12,014 nt of DNA. Origin: JBFHKO01 sp041595355 (GTDB taxonomy: Bacteria > Pseudomonadota > Gammaproteobacteria > Enterobacterales > Aeromonadaceae). Positions 4,690-12,014 of this stretch are shown here, piece by piece. Position 1 is the stretch's first letter; every line of letters begins with the position of its first letter. The notes under the pieces were generated by a model, which was not told the DNA's origin, ran no database searches, and saw nothing but the letters and a program-made list of their open reading frames with translations. A program made the position numbers and the translations under genes. Location of the stretch: contig JBFHKO010000067.1 of assembly GCA_041595355.1 (NCBI GenBank), positions 1 through 12,014 of the forward strand, read 5' to 3'.

Positions 4690-6699
4690 TTGAAACAGCG
4701 TCTGATCCGCGTATCCCTGATTGCCCTGGCCCTGTGCGCGTCGGGGCCGCTGATGGCGGTGACGCCAACCCTGCAGGCCCGGCAGTTGCCCGTCCTGACC
4801 CAGGAAGAGCAGCATGCCACCGCCAGCAAGCGGATCACGGCGTTGTTTACCCGAAGCCATTACAAGCGCTTCGAGCTGAATGATGCCTTGTCTGAGCAGA
4901 TCTTCGATTTTTATCTGGAATCCCTCGATTACAGTCGCAACCTGTTCCTGGCCGCCGATATCGCCGCCTTCAAGGTCTACCGGCAGCAACTGGACAATGC
5001 GCTGCTCGATGGCAACCTGGCTTCGGCCTATGCCATGTACAATCTCAGTCTGCAGCGCCGTTTCGAGCGCTATGCCTATGCGCTGCAACTGCTCGATCAG
5101 CCCATGGATTTTACCCGCGATGATCGCTACGAGTTCGACCGGGCCAAGGCGGCCTGGCCGGCGGATCTGCAGCAGGTCAACGAATTGTGGCGGCAACGGG
5201 TCAAATACGATGCCCTCAATCTCAAGCTGGCCGGCAAGGAGTGGCCGGAGATCCGCGAGCTGCTTGTCAAGCGCTACAACAACGCCATCAAGCGGCTGAC
5301 CCAGAACGAGAGCGAGGATGTGTTCCAGACCTTCATGTCCGCCTTCTCGCGCAGCATCGAGCCCCATACCAGCTACCTGTCACCGCGCAATGCCGATCGC
5401 TTCAACACCGAGATGAATCTTTCTCTGGAAGGCATCGGTGCCGTGTTGCAGTCGGATGATGATTTTACCGTGGTGCGCTCCCTGGTGCCGGGTGGCCCGG
5501 CCGACAAATCCAAGCAGTTGCGCCCGGATGACAAGATCATCGGCGTGGGCCAGAACGACGGCCAGATCGTCGATATCGTCGGTTGGCGGCTGGATGAGGT
5601 GGTGGATCTGATCAAGGGTCCCAAGGGCAGCAAGGTCCGCCTGGAGGTGCAGCGTGGTGTCGGCGCCAGCAGTCAGACCCAGATCATCGAGCTGGTGCGT
5701 GATCAGGTGCGCCTGGAGGACCGGGCCGCCAAGTCCAAGGTGCTCGAGGCCGAGGGCAGGAAGATCGGGGTCATCGAGATCCCGAGCTTCTATGTCAACC
5801 TGCACCAGGATGTGCAAAAAGAGCTGCAAAAACTGCGAAGCCAGGGCATCGCCGGGCTGCTGATCGATCTGCGGGGCAATGGCGGTGGCGCCCTCACCGA
5901 GGCCACCGACCTGACCGGCCTGTTCATGCGCAGTGGCCCCGTGGTGCAGATCCGCGACAGCCTGGGACGTTTCTCCACCAACGAGGATAACGACGGCAAG
6001 AGCTACTACGATGGCCCGCTGACCGTGCTGGTGGATCGCTACAGCGCCTCGGCCTCCGAAATCTTCGCGGCGGCGCTGAATGACTATGGGCGGGCCCTGA
6101 TCCTGGGTGAAAACACCTATGGCAAGGGGACGGTGCAGCAGCATCGCGGCCTGGGCAAGGTCTATGACTACTTCGAGCACCCCCTGGGGCATGTGCAGTA
6201 CACCATCGCCAAGTTCTATCGCATCAATGGGGGCAGCACCCAGCACAAGGGGGTACAGCCGGACATCAGCTTCCCGGCGCTGGTCGACCCGAGTGAAACC
6301 GGTGAAAGCGTCGAGCCGAATGCGCTGCCCTGGGATCGCATTCCCGCCGCCAAGTATATGAAGCTCGGCCATTTCGAGAGCATATTGCCGAAGCTGAAGC
6401 AATTGCATGCGCAGCGAATGCAGCAAGATCCCGAGTTCAGGTATGTGCTGGAAGATATCGCCTGGTACAAGCGAGAAAAGCAGAAGAAGTTCATCTCCCT
6501 GAACGAGGCGGTTCGCATCCGGGAACGGGAGCTGCTGGATGGCCGGGCCCTGCAGCGCACCAACGAGCGACTGAGCCGTCTGGGGCGTCCCACCGTCAAG
6601 AGCCTGGAGGAAGTGCCTCAGGAGATTGAGTTCCCCGATGGCTATTTGCAGGAAGCGGCCAATATCACCGCCGATGTGGTGCGCCTGACCCACTCCTGA
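4690..6699 (+). CDS. prc: Periplasmic tail-specific (C-terminal processing) protease
   Basis: Prc (Tsp) degrades periplasmic proteins, including SsrA-tagged ones and the peptidoglycan hydrolase MepS, and trims FtsI in E. coli. From the TTG at 4690 the protein has 669 aa (E. coli 682). It begins with a signal peptide, MKQRLIRVSLIALALCASG, with probable cleavage after LMA (Ala23). The N-terminal TSP domain covers about 33-230, the PDZ domain about 246-322 (LEGIGAVLQ, GWRLDEVVDLIKGPKGSKVRL) and the S41 protease core about 340-530. The catalytic dyad is Ser454 (YSASASEIF) and Lys479 (GKGTVQQ), 25 residues apart as in E. coli Ser452/Lys477; a DUF3340-type tail follows. An earlier in-frame TTG at 4672 overlaps proQ but has no ribosome site, whereas GAGGAG at 4674-4679 precedes 4690 by about 10 bases. 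The rare start and overlap with the proQ stop suggest translational coupling. A strong terminator follows. Confidence 0.96.
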   Translation: MKQRLIRVSLIALALCASGPLMAVTPTLQARQLPVLTQEEQHATASKRITALFTRSHYKRFELNDALSEQIFDFYLESLDYSRNLFLAADIAAFKVYRQQLDNALLDGNLASAYAMYNLSLQRRFERYAYALQLLDQPMDFTRDDRYEFDRAKAAWPADLQQVNELWRQRVKYDALNLKLAGKEWPEIRELLVKRYNNAIKRLTQNESEDVFQTFMSAFSRSIEPHTSYLSPRNADRFNTEMNLSLEGIGAVLQSDDDFTVVRSLVPGGPADKSKQLRPDDKIIGVGQNDGQIVDIVGWRLDEVVDLIKGPKGSKVRLEVQRGVGASSQTQIIELVRDQVRLEDRAAKSKVLEAEGRKIGVIEIPSFYVNLHQDVQKELQKLRSQGIAGLLIDLRGNGGGALTEATDLTGLFMRSGPVVQIRDSLGRFSTNEDNDGKSYYDGPLTVLVDRYSASASEIFAAALNDYGRALILGENTYGKGTVQQHRGLGKVYDYFEHPLGHVQYTIAKFYRINGGSTQHKGVQPDISFPALVDPSETGESVEPNALPWDRIPAAKYMKLGHFESILPKLKQLHAQRMQQDPEFRYVLEDIAWYKREKQKKFISLNEAVRIRERELLDGRALQRTNERLSRLGRPTVKSLEEVPQEIEFPDGYLQEAANITADVVRLTHS

Positions 6700-6720
6700 A
6701 CGGGGCCATGTTGCCATCGA

Positions 6721-6755
6721 AATGCCGGTCGGCTCAGCTGACCGGCATTTTTTTT
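6721..6755 (+). terminator. Intrinsic terminator of the proQ-prc unit
   Basis: A 10-bp perfect stem AATGCCGGTC / GACCGGCATT with a 9-base loop ends in eight Ts (6748-6755), 21 bases after the prc stop. The opposite strand has only a TTT, so it acts on plus-strand transcripts. Confidence 0.92.
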
Positions 6756-6782
6756 GCCGAATGGGCCAGCGCGACAGATAAT
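6754..6782 (+). promoter_or_regulatory. Probable promoter of pepN
   Basis: TTGCCG (6754-6759) and GATAAT (6777-6782, 5 of 6 to consensus) are exactly 17 bases apart. The -35 begins in the last two Ts of the prc terminator. Initiation near 6789 would give a leader of about 48 bases. Confidence 0.6.
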
Positions 6783-6837
6783 GGAGCCAGATGTCCGCCC
6801 GGGACAGTCCCCCCCTCATTGTCAGGAAGAGCAGGCC

Positions 6838-9450
6838 ATGACCGAACACGCATTGCAGGAAAAGCACCGGCTGGATTACCAGCCGCCCCGTTACCGGATT
6901 GAGCATATCGCCCTGGACGTGCAGCTGGACGATAACCGGACCCGGGTGCGGGCGGTGAGCCAGGTGCGGCGCAATGGCAACCATGCCGAGCCGTTGGTGC
7001 TGGATGGCGAGGCGATGACACTGGTGGCGGTGGCCGTGGATGGCCAGCCCTGGAGCCGCTATGCGCTGGGGCCCCAGCAGCTGGTGCTGGACGGGTTGCC
7101 CGCGGCATTCGAGCTGTGCATCGAGACGGAGCTGGATCCGGCGGCCAACACGGCCTTGACCGGGCTCTACAAATCCGGCGATGCCTTCTGCACCCAGTGC
7201 GAGGCCGAGGGATTTCGCCGGATCACCTATTATCTCGACCGCCCGGATGTGCTGGCCCGCTTCGAGACCCGCATCACGGCCGACAAGGCGCGCTACCCCT
7301 ACCTGCTGTCCAACGGCAACCCGGTGGGGCGCGGCGACCTGGCCGATGGGCGCCACTGGGTCAGCTGGGACGATCCCTTTCCCAAGCCCTGTTACCTGTT
7401 TGCCCTGGTGGCCGGCAATTTCGATGTGCTGCGCGACGAGTACCTTACCGCCAGCGGGCGCAGGGTGGCGCTGGAGCTGTTCGTCGATCTGGGCAACCTG
7501 GCGCGGGCCGAGCATGCCATGCTCAGCCTCAAGCAGGCGATGCGCTGGGACGAGGCGCGTTTTGGCCTGGAGTACGATCTCGATATCTACATGATAGTGG
7601 CGGTGGATTTTTTCAACATGGGCGCCATGGAGAACAAGGGGCTCAATGTCTTCAATGCCAAGTTCGTGCTGGCCAATCCCCAGACGGCGACGGATGCCGA
7701 TTATCTGGATATAGAGCGGGTCATCGCCCATGAGTATTTTCACAACTGGACCGGCAACCGCATCACCTGCCGGGACTGGTTCCAGCTCAGCCTCAAGGAG
7801 GGGCTGACGGTATTCCGGGATCAGGAGTTTTCCTGCGATCTGGGTTCCCGGGCCCTCAATCGCATTCGCAATGTGCGCATCATCCGCGGTCCCCAGTTTG
7901 CCGAGGACGCCGGCCCCATGTCGCATCCCATTCGCCCGGATGTGGTGGTGGAGATGAACAACTTTTACACCCTGACCGTCTACGAGAAGGGGGCCGAGGT
8001 GATCCGCATGCTGCATACCCTGCTGGGCGAGGCCGATTTCCAGGCCGGCATGCGCCTCTATGTGGCGCGTCATGACGGTCAGGCGGTCACCTGTGATGAT
8101 TTCGTGCAGGCGATGGAGGATGCCAGTGGCCGGGATCTGCGCCAGTTCCGGCGCTGGTACAGCCAGTCGGGAACGCCCCGCCTGACGGTGCGCGACCACT
8201 ATGACGCCGAGGCTGGCTGTTACCGTCTGCAGGTCAGCCAGCACACCCCGCCCAGTGCTGGCCAGCCGGACAAGCTGCCGTTGCATATCCCCTTGAGCCT
8301 GGCGCTCTATGGGGCGACCGGGCATCTGCTGACGGACAACGGCAAGCCGCTGGATCGGTTGCTGGAGGTGACCGAGGCTGAGCAGACGTTCAGCATCGAG
8401 GGGGTGAGCGAGGCGCCCATTGTCTCCCTGCTGCAGGAGTTTTCCGCGCCGGTGAAGCTCGATTATCCCTACACCGATACCCAGCTGGCCTTCCTGATGG
8501 CCCATGCCCGCAATGCATTCGCGCGCTGGGATGCAGCCCAGATGCTGCTCGGCAAGCATGTGCTGGCCAATGTGGCCCGCATTCAGGCCGGCGAGCCGTT
8601 GCAGCGGCCGGAGAGCCTGCTGCAGGCATTGCGGCGGGTACTGCTGGATAAGACCCTGGACAAGGCGCTGGCCGCCGAGATCCTGCGCCTGCCCTCGGAA
8701 GCCACGCTGGCCGAGCTGTTCGAGTCGGTGGATATCGATGCCATCCATCAGGTGCGGGACTTCCTGCAGCTGGAAATAGCCCGCGCGCTGCAGGTCGAGT
8801 GCCTGGCCGCCTACCAGGCCAATCAGCTGACCGGGTATCGTATTGACCAGCAGGAGATGGCGGCCCGGGATCTGGCCGGGGTCTGCCTGGGCTACCTGGC
8901 CCTGGCCGATGCCGTGCAGGGCGATGTGCTGGTGCAGGCTCAATATGCACGCGCCGACAACATGACCGATCTGCTGGCAGCCTTGCAGGCGGCCAAACAG
9001 GCTCAGCTGGCCTGCCTGCCGTCCCTGCTGGCCGACTTCGAGGCCCGCTGGCAGGCGGATGGACTGGTGATGGATAACTGGTTCCGCCTCCAGGCCAGCT
9101 CGCCGGCAGCGGACTGCCTGACGCGGGTGCGCCAGTTGTTGGCGCATCCGGCTTTCAGTCTGCACAACCCCAATCGGGTGCGCGCCCTCATCGGTACCTT
9201 CTGTGGCGCCAATCCGGCTCACTTTCATGCCCCGGATGGCTCGGGGTACCGCTTCCTGGGCGAGATACTGCGCCAGTTGAATGACATCAATCCCCAGGTC
9301 GCCGCGCGCATCATCACGCCGCTCATCCAGTTCCAGCGTCTGGACCCGGCGCGTCAGGCGCTGATGCGCGCCGAGCTGCAACAGCTGGCACTTATGCCGC
9401 GTCTGGCGCGGGATCTGGAGGAGAAGCTGGTGCGGGCGCTGGCCTGTTAA
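6838..9450 (+). CDS. pepN: Aminopeptidase N (M1 family)
   Basis: This cytoplasmic zinc metallopeptidase removes N-terminal residues from peptides and is the main broad-specificity aminopeptidase of gammaproteobacteria. The protein is 870 aa, identical in length to E. coli PepN, and is collinear throughout. The substrate-anchoring GAMEN motif is at 262-266. The zinc site HEYFHNW has His298, Glu299 (catalytic) and His302, with the third ligand Glu321 in LKEGLTVFRDQEFS. The transition-state tyrosine is Tyr382 in LTVYEKGAEVIRM. The N-terminal beta domain covers about 1-190, the catalytic domain about 191-440, a small beta domain comes next, and the helical C-terminal domain covers about 546-870. 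The frame is open upstream to 6754, but 6838 matches family length and has AGGA at 6824-6827, about 10 bases before it. It is monocistronic by appearance, with its own promoter after the prc terminator; no T-rich terminator follows. Confidence 0.98.
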   Translation: MTEHALQEKHRLDYQPPRYRIEHIALDVQLDDNRTRVRAVSQVRRNGNHAEPLVLDGEAMTLVAVAVDGQPWSRYALGPQQLVLDGLPAAFELCIETELDPAANTALTGLYKSGDAFCTQCEAEGFRRITYYLDRPDVLARFETRITADKARYPYLLSNGNPVGRGDLADGRHWVSWDDPFPKPCYLFALVAGNFDVLRDEYLTASGRRVALELFVDLGNLARAEHAMLSLKQAMRWDEARFGLEYDLDIYMIVAVDFFNMGAMENKGLNVFNAKFVLANPQTATDADYLDIERVIAHEYFHNWTGNRITCRDWFQLSLKEGLTVFRDQEFSCDLGSRALNRIRNVRIIRGPQFAEDAGPMSHPIRPDVVVEMNNFYTLTVYEKGAEVIRMLHTLLGEADFQAGMRLYVARHDGQAVTCDDFVQAMEDASGRDLRQFRRWYSQSGTPRLTVRDHYDAEAGCYRLQVSQHTPPSAGQPDKLPLHIPLSLALYGATGHLLTDNGKPLDRLLEVTEAEQTFSIEGVSEAPIVSLLQEFSAPVKLDYPYTDTQLAFLMAHARNAFARWDAAQMLLGKHVLANVARIQAGEPLQRPESLLQALRRVLLDKTLDKALAAEILRLPSEATLAELFESVDIDAIHQVRDFLQLEIARALQVECLAAYQANQLTGYRIDQQEMAARDLAGVCLGYLALADAVQGDVLVQAQYARADNMTDLLAALQAAKQAQLACLPSLLADFEARWQADGLVMDNWFRLQASSPAADCLTRVRQLLAHPAFSLHNPNRVRALIGTFCGANPAHFHAPDGSGYRFLGEILRQLNDINPQVAARIITPLIQFQRLDPARQALMRAELQQLALMPRLARDLEEKLVRALAC

Positions 9451-9664
9451 TCCGCGCATGGCTGCGGGGCGCCAGAGGGACGAGCTTCCGGCTACTTTCT
9501 TGATCTGACATCGCCTATCGGGGGCGGGGCCGGGAGTGCAAAGGCGGTCAATAACCGCTAACATGTGGCCCGCTTTCCATCGCCTGGTCTGTTGAGGGAG
9601 CCACGTCCTGCCGGCCTGCCCGGTCCTGTGGTGAACGGCCACATTGTCTTAGTAAGGAGCTCAC

Positions 9665-10675
9665 ATGTTCTATTCGCTGGCGCGCTATTGTCTGTTCAAA
9701 CTGGATCCCGAGTTGGCCCACGAGCTGACCATCAAGCAACTCTCCCTGCTGGGTGGCACCCCACTCGACATCCTGTTCCGTCAGCGGGTACCAAGCCGTC
9801 CTGTCGAGGTGATGGGGCTCACATTCGACAATCCCGTTGGCCTGGCCGCCGGCCTGGACAAGGATGGCGAATGCATCGATGCCTTCGGGGCCATGGGCTT
9901 CGGCTTCATCGAAGTGGGGACCGTCACCCCGCGGCCGCAGCCCGGTAACGACAAGCCGCGCCTGTTCCGGGTGATCCCTGCCGAGGGCATCATCAACCGC
10001 ATGGGGTTCAACAACAAGGGTGTCGACAATCTGGTCGAAAACGTCAAGAAGAGCCGCTACAAGGGCATCATTGGCATCAACATCGGCAAGAACAAGGACA
10101 CTCCCATCGAGCAGGGCAAGGATGATTACCTCATCTGCATGGACAAGGTCTACGCCCACGCCGGCTATATCGCCGTCAATATCTCCTCGCCCAATACCCC
10201 CGACCTGCGACAGCTGCAATATGGGGCAGCGCTGGATGAGTTGCTGGCGGCCCTCAAGCAACGGCAGCTGGAGTTGGCGGCCAAGCACAACAAGTATGTG
10301 CCCCTGACCGTGAAGATAGCCCCGGATCTCAGCGCCGAGGAAATCCGGCAGATTGCCGACAGCCTGGTCAAAAACAAGATTGATGGCGTGATTGCCACCA
10401 ATACCACCCTGGAGCGGGAGATGATATTCGATCTGCCGCATGCCAACGAGGCCGGAGGCCTGAGTGGTCGTCCGCTGCAGGCCCGCAGCACCGAGGTGAT
10501 CCGCCAGCTGGCCGAATGCCTCCAGGGGCAATTGCCCATCATCGGTGTCGGTGGCATAGACGGTGCCTTGGCGGCGCGTGAAAAACTGCAGGCCGGCGCC
10601 AAGCTGGTGCAGGTTTACTCCGGTTTCATCTACAAGGGACCGCCCCTGGTGCGGGATATTGTCGAAAACATCTGA
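9665..10675 (+). CDS. pyrD: Dihydroorotate dehydrogenase (quinone), class 2
   Basis: PyrD oxidises dihydroorotate to orotate at the inner membrane, passing electrons to the quinone pool, in pyrimidine synthesis. The protein has 336 aa, the same as E. coli. The N-terminal amphipathic region (MFYSLARYCLFKLDPELAHELTIKQL) is the membrane and quinone-binding extension that marks class 2. FMN and substrate motifs are GLAAGLDKDGE, GTVTPRPQPGNDKPRLFR, NRMGFNN and GINIGKNKDTP. The catalytic base is Ser175 in NISSPNTP, and FMN-phosphate residues lie in IIGVGGID and VYSGFIYKGP. AAGGAG at 9654-9659 lies 5 bases before the ATG. The 214-base gap from pepN holds a GCGGT-CAATA-ACCGC dyad (9544-9558) next to a possible -10, TAACAT (9559-9564), and a TGTGG / CCACA hairpin (9627-9643). 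Whether pyrimidine-sensitive start-site switching of the E. coli kind operates here cannot be told. Confidence 0.98.
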   Translation: MFYSLARYCLFKLDPELAHELTIKQLSLLGGTPLDILFRQRVPSRPVEVMGLTFDNPVGLAAGLDKDGECIDAFGAMGFGFIEVGTVTPRPQPGNDKPRLFRVIPAEGIINRMGFNNKGVDNLVENVKKSRYKGIIGINIGKNKDTPIEQGKDDYLICMDKVYAHAGYIAVNISSPNTPDLRQLQYGAALDELLAALKQRQLELAAKHNKYVPLTVKIAPDLSAEEIRQIADSLVKNKIDGVIATNTTLEREMIFDLPHANEAGGLSGRPLQARSTEVIRQLAECLQGQLPIIGVGGIDGALAAREKLQAGAKLVQVYSGFIYKGPPLVRDIVENI

Positions 10676-10768
10676 GAAAACATGATCGGCTTCAAATCAA
10701 TCTGCCTCATCATGTGCCTCAATTAGAGCCGGACTCTATTTGCGTGCCCAATAACCAAAGGACTGGTC

Positions 10769-11308
10769 ATGATCCTTCTTCCCGATGACAACTGGTGTTG
10801 GTGTTTTGATGCGGCCAGAGACAGGTTGCTGCTGGATCTTTCCGCAGAGCTTCAATTCGAAACGGCCTATCCGGCCAGGCAATTGGTGGCGGCGGCCCGT
10901 GAGGCGCATCCTTTTTCCCTCGACGATACGTCCCATTATTTTCATTTGCTGGAATGCATCGCCGAGTTGCCGCTGTCGGAGCCGGAGCGGGTGCAGATCG
11001 TGCTGAATGCCATCGCCGCCTGCCGTTTCTGCAAGCCCATGTTGCCCCAGAGCTGGTTCTTCCACGACTATGATCTGATGCACAAGCCGCCGCTGCTGGG
11101 CGAGGTGGTGAGCATGATAGGCGAGCATGGACACGGTGATTTCCTGGTGATCGAGCCGGGGGAGACGGCGTCGCTGTGCCTGTTACTGGGCGAGCGGCTG
11201 GCGCTCAATGAGGAAAAACAGCTGACCCAGAGCGGCATCATCAAGGTGATGAACAATCGGTTGATCCCCTTTCAGGCGGTCAACCGTCAGTTGCTGCTTA
11301 GAGCCTGA
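10769..11308 (+). CDS. zapC: Cell division protein ZapC
   Basis: ZapC (formerly YcbW) binds FtsZ in the cytoplasm and promotes bundling of its polymers at the division ring. The 179-residue product matches the E. coli protein (180 aa) along its length: the opening PDDNWCWCFDAARDRLLLDL, then VLNAIAACRFCKPMLPQSWFF, LVIEPGETASLCLLL and IIKVMNNRLIPF. AAAGGA at 10757-10762 is 6 bases before the ATG. The gene sits in the pyrD-zapC-rlmL order seen in enterobacteria and Shewanella, although here a tRNA gene has been placed between zapC and rlmL. The 93-base gap from pyrD holds two small dyads but no clear promoter, so cotranscription with pyrD is likely. A hairpin terminator follows. Confidence 0.93.
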   Translation: MILLPDDNWCWCFDAARDRLLLDLSAELQFETAYPARQLVAAAREAHPFSLDDTSHYFHLLECIAELPLSEPERVQIVLNAIAACRFCKPMLPQSWFFHDYDLMHKPPLLGEVVSMIGEHGHGDFLVIEPGETASLCLLLGERLALNEEKQLTQSGIIKVMNNRLIPFQAVNRQLLLRA

Positions 11309-11316
11309 GTCAAAAC

Positions 11317-11350
11317 GAGCGCGCGGGAGCCATCGGATCCCGCGCTCTTT
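11317..11350 (+). terminator. Intrinsic terminator of zapC
   Basis: GCGCGGGA (11321-11328) pairs with TCCCGCGC (11338-11345) around a 9-base loop. The flanking GA / TC can extend the stem across a 2-base bulge. It is followed by TCTTTGTT, a short imperfect T-run, 12 bases after the zapC stop. Confidence 0.65.
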
Positions 11351-11389
11351 GTTGGGCGGCCCGGGCGGCTGAGCTGGGGCGGGAAATGC

Positions 11390-11421
11390 AAAAAGCCGAT
11401 GGCGTTGGCCATCGGCTTTTT
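11390..11421. terminator. Bidirectional terminator between zapC and tRNA-fMet
   Basis: A perfect 14-bp inverted repeat AAAAAGCCGATGGC / GCCATCGGCTTTTT with a 4-base loop (GTTG) gives five Ts on either strand. It ends the tRNA transcript on the minus strand 8 bases past the CCA end, and backs up the zapC terminator on the plus strand. Confidence 0.9.
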
Positions 11422-11429
11422 ACGATATC

Positions 11430-11506
<77 letters not shown>

Positions 11507-11520
11507 TCTGGTGTGAGGGC

Positions 11521-11549
11521 ATAATAGGGAACGGTGGTGGCGGGTGCAA
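11521..11549 (-). promoter_or_regulatory. Promoter of tRNA-fMet
   Basis: On the minus strand TTGCAC (11549-11544), 17 bases, then TATTAT (11526-11521). Between the -10 and the tRNA 5' end lies GCCCTCACACC, a GC-rich discriminator of the kind found at stringently controlled stable-RNA promoters. Initiation near 11514 would leave a short 5' leader for RNase P to remove. Confidence 0.85.
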
Positions 11550-11626
11550 CCTTTTATTTGTCCGGGCGTACCGTTCGCGCAAAAATCCGGCAATGGCTTT
11601 TTTATCTCAGCGGCAGGCAGTTGGGG

Positions 11627-11632
11627 TATAAT
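11627..11632 (+). promoter_or_regulatory. Probable -10 element of the rlmL promoter
   Basis: A perfect TATAAT followed by GCGCGCCC lies 35 bases before the rlmL ATG. No good -35 is found at 16-18 bases upstream (ATCTCA at 17), so the assignment rests on the -10 and its position in a divergent spacer. Confidence 0.55.
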
Positions 11633-11667
11633 GCGCGCCCTTATTGCCGGCGTCCTGAAAGCTATCC

Positions 11668-12014
11668 ATGACTGATTTTTTTGCAACCTGTCCCAAAGGC
11701 CTCGAATCCCCGCTTGCCGAAGAGTTGACCCGCCTGGGTGCCAGCTCGGTGAAGGAAACCGTGGCCGGTGTCCATTTCAGCGGTGAACTGGAGGTGGCCT
11801 ACCGGGCCTGCCTGTGGAGCCGTTATGCCTCGCGCATCCTGCTGGCCCTGGCCCAGTTCCCGGTGCGCGATGACATGGATCTCTATCTGGGCGTGGTGAG
11901 CCTGCCCTGGGAAGAGCACTTCTCGGCCAGCCAGACCCTGGCCGTGGACTTCTCAGGTACCAGCGACAGCATCCGCAATACCCAGTACGGGGCACTCAAG
12001 GTCAAGGATGCCAT
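11668..12014 (+). CDS. rlmL: 23S rRNA (guanine(2445)-N2)-methyltransferase, N-terminal fragment (runs off right edge)
   Basis: The 115 visible codons begin MTDFFATCPKGLESPLAEEL and continue through VAGVHFSGELEVAYRACLWSR, ASRILLALAQFPV, DLYLGV and VDFSGTSDSIRNTQYGALKVKDA. This follows E. coli RlmL (YcbY), whose N-terminal segment carries a ferredoxin-like and THUMP RNA-binding region. In E. coli the full protein is a fusion (RlmKL) that also makes m7G2069; whether that half is present lies outside the window. The ATG at 11668 has only a weak GAAAG ribosome site 6-10 bases upstream. The gene diverges from tRNA-fMet across a 161-base spacer and would share that promoter region. Confidence 0.93.
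   Translation, partial: MTDFFATCPKGLESPLAEELTRLGASSVKETVAGVHFSGELEVAYRACLWSRYASRILLALAQFPVRDDMDLYLGVVSLPWEEHFSASQTLAVDFSGTSDSIRNTQYGALKVKDA

Noticed and set aside
5380..9642. A minus-strand open frame of 1420 codons crossing prc, the intergenic terminator and pepN
   Set aside because: It lies antisense to two fully conserved genes and is rich in Gln, His, Gly, Ala and Leu, as expected for the complement of GC-biased codons. It has no recognisable domain and no ribosome site. Its length comes from strong third-position GC bias.
11581..11606. A-run and T-run flanking TCCGGCAATGGC as a terminator upstream of rlmL
   Set aside because: The central arms pair poorly (only CC / GG), so no stable stem forms.

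Overview
This 12 kb window is an ordinary, GC-rich chromosomal segment of a gammaproteobacterium. Every confident gene is a housekeeping gene whose protein closely follows the Escherichia coli version. The block proQ-prc, then pepN, pyrD, zapC and rlmL is typical of Aeromonadales, Alteromonadales (Shewanella), Vibrionales and Enterobacterales. The high GC content together with ZapC would suit Aeromonas, Oceanimonas or Zobellella, but this taxonomic guess is inference. I see no insertion sequence, phage gene, CRISPR array or integron, and nothing that shows horizontal transfer.

Layout. Positions 1-1927 are on the minus strand: the start of glpK (glycerol kinase, running off the left edge), ogt (methylated-DNA-cysteine methyltransferase) and purT (formate-dependent GAR transformylase). 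purT has a clear sigma-70 promoter and an intrinsic terminator. A divergent spacer (1928-2208) leads to plus-strand azoR (FMN-dependent NADH-azoreductase), followed by a small HD-domain phosphohydrolase gene. A non-coding stretch of 512 bases (3597-4108) follows. Then come proQ (RNA chaperone) and prc (periplasmic tail-specific protease), which are tightly coupled and closed by a strong terminator. pepN (aminopeptidase N), pyrD (dihydroorotate dehydrogenase) and zapC (FtsZ-associated division protein) come next. A 14-bp two-way terminator separates zapC from a minus-strand initiator tRNA-fMet gene. The 5' end of rlmL (23S rRNA G2445 methyltransferase) diverges from that tRNA and runs off the right edge.

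Functional themes. The genes cover nucleotide synthesis (purT, pyrD), protein turnover (prc, pepN), RNA handling and translation (proQ, tRNA-fMet, rlmL), DNA repair (ogt), division (zapC), and redox or detoxification (azoR). They are mostly independent units, not one pathway.

The most interesting part is the 512-base gap before proQ. On the minus strand it holds an excellent intrinsic terminator (9-bp perfect stem plus U8) preceded by another perfect hairpin, although no minus-strand protein gene lies upstream for more than 7 kb. This looks like the 3' end of an undescribed small RNA. The loop of its terminator hairpin matches the CsrA SELEX consensus at 11 of 12 positions. A second minus-strand terminator-like hairpin and an attenuator-like arrangement in the proQ leader lie in the same gap. 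These are sequence-level candidates only. I did not find a clear new protein system.
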